Shown here: positions 1-4,347 of the stretch, piece by piece | How the letters are laid out: every line of letters starts with the position of its first letter | Position numbering within the stretch: the stretch's first letter is position 1 | Assembly: GCA_002499185.1 (NCBI GenBank) | Contig: DAKN01000062.1 | Span: 19,079-32,149 of the forward strand | Length of the DNA stretch: 13,071 nucleotides | From: Candidatus Pacearchaeota archaeon UBA284 | GTDB taxonomy: Archaea > Nanobdellota > Nanobdellia > Pacearchaeales > UBA284 | Direction: 5' to 3' | Translations under genes and position numbers: made by a program | The notes under the pieces: generated by a model | What the model saw: only the letters and a program-made list of their open reading frames with translations | Told to the model about the DNA's origin: nothing | The model's database searches: none

Positions 1-935
1 TTGGCTTGTTCAACAGCATCATTTCCGGTTATAGATTCTGCAACAAAAATTTTCAAATCTGGCTTGCTTACCCTGACTATTTTTTCCATTTCTCTTATCA
101 AATCTGTTTTTGTATGCATTCTTCCAGCAGTGTCAATTAAAACAACATCTATATTGTGGCTTTTTGCATAAGCAATAGAATCAAATGCAACAGCTGCAGG
201 ATCGCTCCCATAATTTTGTTTTATTACTTTTAGATTTAGGTTATTTCCGTGCTTTTCCAATTGTTCTATTGATGCTGCTCTGAATGTATCTGCTGCTCCA
301 AGAATAACTGAAAGATTATTGTTTTTGAGCATATTTGCTACTTTTGCAATACTTGTTGTTTTTCCAGAACCATTTATTCCTAAAAATAAGATTACAAATG
401 GTTCTTTGATTTCATTTTTCTTTTCTTTTATTTTTTCAATTAAATCAAATGGCTGAATCATTAAATTATCTATTGCTTTTTTTAATGAATTTTCAATTTC
501 TTCTTTAATTTTTCCTTTTTTTATTTCTTTGTTTATGGTGTCTTTTTTTAAATTTTCTTTAATATTATCTATAGCTTCAATAGCAACATTATTTTCAATC
601 AAGATTAGTTCCAATTCGTTAAAAAATTCATCAAAATCTTCATCATTTATTTTTTGATTAGAAATAAGTTTTTTTAATTTTGAAAATAAACCCTCCGATT
701 TTGGCTGTGTTTCTTTCTGTTCATATTCTTTTTTATCATTAGCAGTAATCGGTGTCTCTTCTTCGATTAATTCGGGTTGGGAAATTTTTTCAGTCAATTC
801 TACAGATTTTGTTTTTTCTTCTTTTTCTTCTAGAGTTTCAACTAGTGTTTCTTTTTCCTCAGTTTCTTCCTTTTCCACTTCTTTCTCTGGTTTGTGGAAA
901 ATTTCCTTAAGCTTGTTTTTTAAAAATCCGAACAT
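1..935 (-). CDS. ftsY: Signal recognition particle receptor FtsY (SRP54-type GTPase), C-terminus cut by window edge
   Basis: The reading frame starts at the ATG on the minus strand (935-933) and runs 311 codons to the window edge without a stop. FtsY is the membrane-associated receptor that docks SRP-ribosome complexes at the translocon through its GTPase domain. The protein has an acidic, Glu/Lys-rich N-terminal extension (residues about 15-80), a helical N domain (about 82-175), then the G domain: P-loop GINGSGKT (186-193), DTFRAAS (216-222) and DTAGR (268-272). The usual C-terminal part with the TKxD guanine-specificity motif, roughly 65 residues, lies outside the window. The charged extension separates FtsY from SRP54/Ffh, which starts directly with the N domain and has an M domain. 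The gene is divergent from the phosphoglycerate mutase gene. A weak AAGGA lies upstream of the start. Confidence 0.95.
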   Translation of the reverse strand, partial: MFGFLKNKLKEIFHKPEKEVEKEETEEKETLVETLEEKEEKTKSVELTEKISQPELIEEETPITANDKKEYEQKETQPKSEGLFSKLKKLISNQKINDEDFDEFFNELELILIENNVAIEAIDNIKENLKKDTINKEIKKGKIKEEIENSLKKAIDNLMIQPFDLIEKIKEKKNEIKEPFVILFLGINGSGKTTSIAKVANMLKNNNLSVILGAADTFRAASIEQLEKHGNNLNLKVIKQNYGSDPAAVAFDSIAYAKSHNIDVVLIDTAGRMHTKTDLIREMEKIVRVSKPDLKIFVAESITGNDAVEQA

Positions 936-970
936 TTTTTATTTTCCTTAAATTCAAATAGCAAGAAGGA

Positions 971-978
971 TTTATAAA
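971..978. promoter_or_regulatory. Palindromic TATA box shared by two divergent genes
   Basis: TTTATAAA, inside the 10-bp palindrome ATTTATAAAT (970-979). Its centre is about 25 bp upstream of the ATG at 1000, the spacing expected for a leaderless mRNA. It is about 39 bp upstream of the ftsY start on the other strand, which would leave a 5' UTR of roughly 13 nt. No other good TATA element is visible in the 64-bp gap, so one symmetrical box probably drives both genes. This is inferred from spacing only. Confidence 0.6.
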
Positions 979-999
979 TTAGTAAGTTTTTTTATCATT

Positions 1000-1590
1000 A
1001 TGAAAAGAGGCAAAGTAAAATATCATATTTATCTTTTTAGGCATGGCCAGACAACATATAATGAAAAAAAGATTTTTACTGGATGGAAAGATGCAAGATT
1101 AACAAACAACGGCATCAATAGTGCTAAAATAATAGCCCAAAAATTAAAAAATAAGAAAATTGATGCAGCATTTCATACAAGATTATCAAGATCTAAAGAT
1201 ACTTTAAAAGAAGTTATGAAATATCATCCAGAATGTCACATTTTAATTGAAGATGATAGGATGATTGAAAGAAGTTATGGCAAATTACAGGGACAAAGTC
1301 ACAAGAAATTTATAGAAGAACATGGTAAGAAACTTTTTGATATTTATCATAGGAGTTATGATACTGCCCCCCCAAAGGGAGAAAGCATAAAAATGGTTGA
1401 AAAAAGAGTAAGATCATTTATTAAAGATTTATTATTCTTTATTAAAAAAAATAAGGTTAATGTATCAATAAGCGCACATGGAAATTCTATGAGGCCATTT
1501 AGAAGATATTTTGAACAATCAAGCATAAAAGAGATGATGTCATGGGAAATACCCTATGACCACTATTTTGAGTATACTGTTTCTGTTTAA
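1000..1590 (+). CDS. gpmA: Phosphoglycerate mutase, 2,3-BPG-dependent type (histidine phosphatase superfamily)
   Basis: The 196-residue protein likely interconverts 3-phosphoglycerate and 2-phosphoglycerate in lower glycolysis/gluconeogenesis, in the cytoplasm. Visible family features are the phospho-acceptor RHG motif (R14, H15, G16), FTGW (26-29), the RLSR segment (61-64; usually SxLxRA), the ERxYGxLQG block (90-98), the PPxGES block (124-129) and the second catalytic His in the AHGNSMR segment (H160). The ERSYGKLQG and PPKGES blocks are typical of GpmA rather than of generic cobC/SixA-like phosphatases. The protein is shorter than bacterial GpmA (about 230-250 residues). A run of seven C at 1367-1373 lies within the PPKGES codons, but the frame is intact on both sides. 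The start is set by the TATA box 25 bp upstream, so the mRNA is probably leaderless. A related phosphatase with another substrate cannot be excluded. Confidence 0.85.
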   Translation: MKRGKVKYHIYLFRHGQTTYNEKKIFTGWKDARLTNNGINSAKIIAQKLKNKKIDAAFHTRLSRSKDTLKEVMKYHPECHILIEDDRMIERSYGKLQGQSHKKFIEEHGKKLFDIYHRSYDTAPPKGESIKMVEKRVRSFIKDLLFFIKKNKVNVSISAHGNSMRPFRRYFEQSSIKEMMSWEIPYDHYFEYTVSV

Positions 1591-1609
1591 TCAAATAATG
1601 GAATATATC

Positions 1610-1625
1610 TATTTCTTAAGAAATA
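1610..1625. promoter_or_regulatory. Perfect 16-bp palindrome at the promoter of the GINS/ribosomal operon
   Basis: TATTTCTTAAGAAATA is a perfect 16-bp dyad. It abuts the predicted TATA box (1627-1637) of the next operon and would overlap the BRE position. It lies 20 bp after the stop codon of the phosphoglycerate mutase gene. It could be an operator for a dimeric regulator, or an RNA hairpin at the end of the upstream transcript. AT-rich sequence raises the chance of coincidence. Confidence 0.45.
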
Positions 1626-1626
1626 T

Positions 1627-1637
1627 CTTTAAATACC
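1627..1637 (+). promoter_or_regulatory. TATA box for the Gins51-eL44-eS1 operon
   Basis: CTTTAAATACC is centred 26 bp upstream of the ATG at 1658, the standard archaeal TATA-to-start distance, implying a leaderless transcript. No Shine-Dalgarno-like sequence precedes the ATG. Confidence 0.6.
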
Positions 1638-1657
1638 TTGACATATAAATAACAAAT

Positions 1658-2215
1658 ATGATTAATTATCAAGAGATTTATGATTTACTTAGAAAAGAGA
1701 AATATAACGAATCATTACAAGCATTGCCAAGTAATTTTTTGAAAGAAATTTCATTATATTTAAACGAGAAAAAAACAATTGTTGATAAGGATCAAAAGGG
1801 ATTATTTTCAGATACTCAAAAGGTTTCCAGAAAACAATTTGAAAATGCAATTTCCATAATAAATGAATTGCTTTCAATACGCGAAAAAAAGGTTTTGAAT
1901 CTTGCTTTTACGGCAGCTAAAACTGGATTAAGCAAAAAAGATACAGAAAATCTTTTAAGATACGAGAAAGAACTTTTCGAGTCAGTTATTAAAAAATTAG
2001 AAGAGAATCAAAATTCTTTAGCTCTAGCATTAGAAGGGAAAGATGAAGAGAAAGATTTAAAAAATGTATTAATCAGATTTAAACAAGAAGTCCCAAGGTT
2101 TTTCGACTTAGAAGGTAAGGAGATAGGGCCTTTTAATTCTGGAGATATTGCTAATCTTCAGAAAGAAATAGTCGATATCCTTATAAATGATGGAAAAGCT
2201 ATAAAAATAGAGTAA
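1658..2215 (+). CDS. Archaeal GINS complex subunit Gins51 (Gins15-type)
   Basis: The 185-residue protein is a likely subunit of the GINS complex, which together with MCM and a Cdc45/RecJ-like protein (GAN) forms the archaeal replicative helicase assembly. The N-terminal half is the all-helical A domain (MINYQEIYDLLRKEK at the start, then long amphipathic helices to about residue 125). The C-terminal part (about 138-185) is the small beta-rich B domain, with the diagnostic pattern VLIRFKQEVPRF, the GPF-x-x-GDIANL turn and a final hydrophobic strand. This A-then-B order is that of Gins51/Sld5-Psf1-like subunits rather than Gins23. It is the first gene of a tight operon; eL44 starts 7 bp after its stop. 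Replication genes next to eL44 are a common archaeal arrangement. Confidence 0.85.
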   Translation: MINYQEIYDLLRKEKYNESLQALPSNFLKEISLYLNEKKTIVDKDQKGLFSDTQKVSRKQFENAISIINELLSIREKKVLNLAFTAAKTGLSKKDTENLLRYEKELFESVIKKLEENQNSLALALEGKDEEKDLKNVLIRFKQEVPRFFDLEGKEIGPFNSGDIANLQKEIVDILINDGKAIKIE

Positions 2216-2222
2216 ATAGAAA

Positions 2223-2549
2223 ATGAAAGTTCCAAAAACTATGAAAAGATATTGTCCTAAGTGTAAGAAACACACATCACATAAAGTTATAATGGTAAGT
2301 TCAGGACATCAAAGAGGAGCATTAAAGCGAGGTTCATTAATAAGAGCAAAATTGCGTGGATTGGGAAAAGGACACGGCAATTTGGGAAAATGGGGATCTA
2401 AACCAGCTGCTTCCAAATTTAAAAGAAAAACAAAAGGAACAAAGAAAACAAATATAATGTATACTTGTACAATTTGCAATAAATCAAAAAATCAAAAACA
2501 AGGCATAAGAGTTGGAAAAATTGTATTTAAAGAAGAAATAAAAAAATAA
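2223..2549 (+). CDS. rpl44e: Large-subunit ribosomal protein eL44 (L44e)
   Basis: The 108-residue, very basic protein is an archaeal/eukaryotic-type component of the large ribosomal subunit near the E site. Two CxxC pairs (C11/C14 in RYCPKCKKH and C82/C85 in YTCTICNKS) form the zinc ribbon. Between them is the Gly/Lys/Arg-rich rRNA-binding stretch (RGLGKGHGNLGKWGSKP, about 45-61). The length is slightly above the usual 90-95 residues. It lies between the GINS subunit (7-bp gap) and eS1 (1-bp gap), so it is certainly co-transcribed. In many archaea the next gene is eS27; here that position is taken by eS1. Confidence 0.97.
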   Translation: MKVPKTMKRYCPKCKKHTSHKVIMVSSGHQRGALKRGSLIRAKLRGLGKGHGNLGKWGSKPAASKFKRKTKGTKKTNIMYTCTICNKSKNQKQGIRVGKIVFKEEIKK

Positions 2550-2550
2550 A

Positions 2551-3078
2551 ATGGCAGTACAAAAAAGAAAATTTTTCGATGTTAGCATAGAAATATTGAA
2601 TATATCTACACCGGTTTTAGCATTTAATCAAGAAGATTTGAAGGGAAAAATGCTAAGGTTAGATTTATCAAGATTTTTAAAAGGAAAAAGTACAGAGGGA
2701 AAATTCATAATCACAAAAAAAGAAGACAAATTAGTTGCAATAATGGAATCTTTTGAGATGCCTTTATCTTATATAAGAAAATTAATAGGTCATGGAACAA
2801 GTATCATAGAAGATTCTTTTGTAGTAAATTGTTCTGACGGAAAATTGAGAATTAAACTGTTTTTAATAACAAGGAAGAAAGTTCATAGGAGTGTTAAAAA
2901 TTCCTTAAGAAAAACAGCAAAACAAGAAGTACTCTCGTTTGTATCCGGAAAAACAAAACAACAGATTTTTGATGCTGTTTTAGACACAATATTGCAAAAA
3001 ACAATTCTTAAAAAACTTAAAAAGATATATCCTTTAGGGGTATGTGAACTGAGAGCTGTTCAAACAGTAAAAAAATAA
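2551..3078 (+). CDS. rps3ae: Small-subunit ribosomal protein eS1 (S3Ae)
   Basis: The 175-residue basic protein is the archaeal/eukaryotic eS1 of the 30S subunit, located at the mRNA exit region. Recognisable features are MAVQKRKFFDV at the start, the GKMLRLDLSRFLKG strand block (about 31-44), a conserved central region ending in a run of basic residues (KKVHRSVKNSLRKTAKQEV, about 109-127) and the C-terminal KKIYPLGVCELRAVQ strand. It is somewhat shorter than typical archaeal eS1 (about 195-220 residues), with loss mainly at the N-terminus. It starts 1 bp after the eL44 stop and is the last gene of the operon. Confidence 0.9.
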   Translation: MAVQKRKFFDVSIEILNISTPVLAFNQEDLKGKMLRLDLSRFLKGKSTEGKFIITKKEDKLVAIMESFEMPLSYIRKLIGHGTSIIEDSFVVNCSDGKLRIKLFLITRKKVHRSVKNSLRKTAKQEVLSFVSGKTKQQIFDAVLDTILQKTILKKLKKIYPLGVCELRAVQTVKK

Positions 3079-3095
3079 AAGTCTAAAGACAAAAC

Positions 3096-3105
3096 GTTTT
3101 TAAGG
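3096..3105 (+). promoter_or_regulatory. Probable TATA box for the tRNA pair
   Basis: GTTTTTAAGG lies 30-39 bp upstream of the first base of tRNA-Thr and 18 bp after the eS1 stop. Position and composition fit an archaeal tRNA promoter with a short 5' leader. A second AT-rich stretch (TTTTATATTATT, about 3117-3128) is too close to the mature tRNA end to be the main box. Confidence 0.4.
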
Positions 3106-3134
3106 CTCTTTCTATCTTTTATATTATTGGTTTT

Positions 3135-3206
3135 GCCTCCATGGCTCAATGGTAGAGCGACTGTTTTGTAAACAGTAGGTTGAGGGTTCAATTCCCTCTG
3201 GAGGCT
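3135..3206 (+). tRNA. tRNA-Thr (anticodon TGT)
   Basis: A complete cloverleaf can be folded. The acceptor is GCCTCCA (3135-3141) with TGGAGGC (3199-3205), seven Watson-Crick pairs. The D stem is GCTC/GAGC. The anticodon stem ACTGT (3160-3164)/ACAGT (3172-3176) closes the loop TTTGTAA, with anticodon TGT at 3167-3169. The T stem GAGGG/CCCTC closes the loop TTCAATT. The discriminator is T3206, as usual for archaeal tRNA-Thr. CCA is not encoded. A strong hairpin begins inside its 3' end (see 3203-3234). Confidence 0.96.
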
Positions 3207-3234
3207 CTTGAAAACTCTTCGAGTTTTCTGAGCC
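3203..3234 (+). repeat. Hairpin spanning the tRNA-Thr 3' end and trailer
   Basis: GAAAACTC (3210-3217), loop TTC, GAGTTTTC (3221-3228) is a perfect 8-bp stem. It is extended by GGCTC (3203-3207) pairing with GAGCC (3230-3234) across a TT/T internal loop. The outer stem uses the last three acceptor bases and the discriminator of tRNA-Thr, so it competes with the mature acceptor stem. The bases GAGCC can alternatively pair with GGCT in the next hairpin. Confidence 0.7.
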
Positions 3235-3261
3235 ACGAAAATTTTATAATTTTCGAAGGCT
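3231..3261 (+). repeat. Second inter-tRNA hairpin
   Basis: CGAAAATT (3236-3243), loop TTAT, AATTTTCG (3248-3255) is a perfect 8-bp stem. An outer helix AGCC (3231-3234)/GGCT (3258-3261) extends it. The outer helix is mutually exclusive with the outer helix of the preceding hairpin. It lies between the two tRNAs; the tRNA-Val 5' end is at 3277. Confidence 0.65.
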
Positions 3262-3313
3262 TGAAAGTTTATCAAAGGGCCCATGGTCCAGTGGTTAAGA
3301 CGTCTCTTTGACG

Positions 3314-3428
3314 ATGTATGAAACCAAAGGTTTCCTAACATGCTAGGAAATTATAAAATTTCCTGCGTCCAGAAAGCTTCGCTTTCTAGGATATCACCTT
3401 CCTTCAAATGGGGGAGATAACATCAGAA
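3314..3428 (+). other. tRNA-Val intron (bulge-helix-bulge, position 37/38)
   Basis: The exon-intron junctions form a canonical 3-4-3 bulge-helix-bulge. The central helix is TTGA (3308-3311) with TCAG (3423-3426). The 5' bulge is C3312-G3313-A3314 and the 3' bulge A3427-A3428-T3429. The intron-side helix is TGT (3315-3317) with ACA (3420-3422). Cutting between the second and third base of each bulge places the intron at 37/38 and makes it 115 nt. It would be removed by the archaeal tRNA splicing endonuclease. It is long for an archaeal tRNA intron and is filled with hairpins. No C/D-box guide motif or reading frame of note is visible. Confidence 0.85.
3320..3419 (+). repeat. Hairpin array inside the tRNA-Val intron
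   Basis: Five stems can be drawn. (i) GAAACC 3320-3325/GGTTTC 3329-3334. (ii) TTTCCTA 3331-3337/TAGGAAA 3344-3350. (iii) AGGAAATT 3345-3352/AATTTCCT 3357-3364. (iv) TCC 3368-3370 plus AGAAAGC 3371-3377 with GCTTTCT 3381-3387 plus GGA 3389-3391, one bulged A. (v) TATC 3392-3395 plus CCTTC 3397-3401 with GGGGG 3410-3414 plus GATA 3416-3419, including T-G pairs. Stem (ii) overlaps both (i) and (iii), so i+iii and ii are alternatives. Stem (iv) has the same C-TTC-G loop as the tRNA-Thr trailer hairpin. Confidence 0.7.
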
Positions 3429-3464
3429 TGGAGAAGGTCGCAGGTTCGACCCCTGCTGGGCCCA

Positions 3465-3469
3465 TTTTT
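3465..3469 (+). terminator. T5 run after tRNA-Val
   Basis: TTTTT directly after the tRNA discriminator base, the usual kind of archaeal oligo-T stop signal for a tRNA unit. The next promoter begins within 10 bp. Confidence 0.4.
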
Positions 3470-3475
3470 CTATAA

Positions 3476-3486
3476 ATTTAAATATC
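3476..3486 (+). promoter_or_regulatory. TATA box for the pta-cooS-ackA cluster
   Basis: ATTTAAATATC is centred about 25-26 bp upstream of the pta ATG at 3506, again implying a leaderless start. No Shine-Dalgarno sequence is visible. Confidence 0.55.
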
Positions 3487-3505
3487 TTTTATTATTCAAT
3501 ATTTT

Positions 3506-4336
3506 ATGATAAAAGAGGTAAAGAGAAAAGCTATCTTAATTAATAAAAAATCTCCTGTAAGAATTCTTTTTTTGGAAGAAGACGATAAAAGAATGAAAAA
3601 AGCAATTAAAATAATTAAAAAAGAAAAGATAGCAATTCCTTTTGTTGTTAAGGGTAAAAATATAGATGAAAAAATAAAGAAATCAAAAGAAATACTAAAA
3701 AATAATCTAGCTGATGCAATAATAACTGGTGCAACTCACTCTACTCTAAAAACTGTTTATCTGGCATTTGAATTTATGAAAAAAGATGTGAAAAGAATTA
3801 GCGGAAGTTTTCTTATGGTTTCAAAGAACCAAAAAAAATCATTTTTATTTGCAGATTGTGCAATACAGCCAAATCCAAGTGCAGAACAATTAGCAGAAAT
3901 AGCAAAACTATCTGCAGAAAATTTTAATTTTTTAACAGGAAAAAAACCAGTTATTGCAATGCTTTCTTATTCAACAAAAAATTCGGGAAAAGGAGAAAGC
4001 TCAGAAAATGTAAGAAATGCATGTAAAATATTAAAGCAAAAATATCCTAAATTAGTTTTTGATGGAGAAATTCAATTAGATGCGGCATTTGATAAAGATA
4101 TAGCTAAAGCAAAAGGAGCAAAGCAATTAGATTATAATGTTTTTATTTTTCCTTGTTTGGATGCAGGAAATATAGGATATAAATTGACCGAAAGATTTGG
4201 AAATTATCACGCCATTGGGCCGATTTTACAAGGATTAACTAAACCAATAAATGATTTATCAAGGGGCTGTTGTGTTAAAGATATAATTGATTTAACAGCG
4301 ATAACTGTTTTGCAAGTAAATAATATTAAAAAATAA
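3506..4336 (+). CDS. pta: Phosphate acetyltransferase (phosphotransacetylase), short form
   Basis: The 276-residue cytoplasmic enzyme likely converts acetyl-CoA plus phosphate to acetyl phosphate plus CoA, and the reverse. The C-terminal catalytic blocks are well preserved: ITGATHST (73-80), RISGSFLM (97-104), FADCAIQPNPSAEQLAEIA (115-133), AMLSYSTKNSGKG (151-163), DGEIQLDAAF (186-195), NVFIFPCLDAGNIGYKL (211-227), AIGPILQGLTKPINDLSRGCCVKDI (236-260). S252, R253 and D259 match the spacing of the catalytic Ser309/Arg310/Asp316 of the Methanosarcina enzyme. The family is normally about 330 residues; the loss is in the N-terminal lobe. The DLSRGC and GPILQG blocks argue for Pta over phosphate butyryltransferase. 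It is first in a cluster with CODH (11-bp gap) and acetate kinase. Pta is rare in archaea, so horizontal transfer is likely. Confidence 0.92.
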   Translation: MIKEVKRKAILINKKSPVRILFLEEDDKRMKKAIKIIKKEKIAIPFVVKGKNIDEKIKKSKEILKNNLADAIITGATHSTLKTVYLAFEFMKKDVKRISGSFLMVSKNQKKSFLFADCAIQPNPSAEQLAEIAKLSAENFNFLTGKKPVIAMLSYSTKNSGKGESSENVRNACKILKQKYPKLVFDGEIQLDAAFDKDIAKAKGAKQLDYNVFIFPCLDAGNIGYKLTERFGNYHAIGPILQGLTKPINDLSRGCCVKDIIDLTAITVLQVNNIKK

Positions 4337-4347
4337 AATGAATTAAA

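Larger units (their letters stand above)
3277..3464 (+). tRNA. tRNA-Val (anticodon GAC), interrupted by a 115-nt archaeal intron
   Basis: Exon 1 is 3277-3313 and exon 2 is 3429-3464. The acceptor GGGCCCA (3277-3283) pairs with TGGGCCC (3457-3463), discriminator A3464, no encoded CCA. The D arm is GTC/GAC-based. The anticodon stem TCTCT (3303-3307) pairs with GGAGA (3430-3434) with one T-G pair. The T stem GCAGG/CCTGC closes the loop TTCGACC. After splicing the anticodon loop reads TTGACGT, with anticodon GAC (3310-3312). D arm, anticodon arm and variable loop resemble known archaeal tRNA-Val. A T5 run directly follows. Confidence 0.92.

Noticed and set aside
3060..3341. Minus-strand 93-codon open frame across the tRNA genes
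   Set aside because: It lies over two well-supported tRNA genes and their hairpins, and its protein resembles no family; it is the complement of structured RNA genes.
3314..3428. C/D-box guide RNA in the tRNA intron, as in haloarchaeal tRNA-Trp
   Set aside because: No convincing RTGATGA and CTGA box pair is present; GATGTATGAA is only a loose resemblance at the intron start.
3277..3464. Splicing of tRNA-Val at 36/37, leaving A at position 37
   Set aside because: That cut does not fit the 3-4-3 bulge-helix-bulge, whereas the 37/38 cut matches it exactly. The anticodon GAC is the same in both readings.
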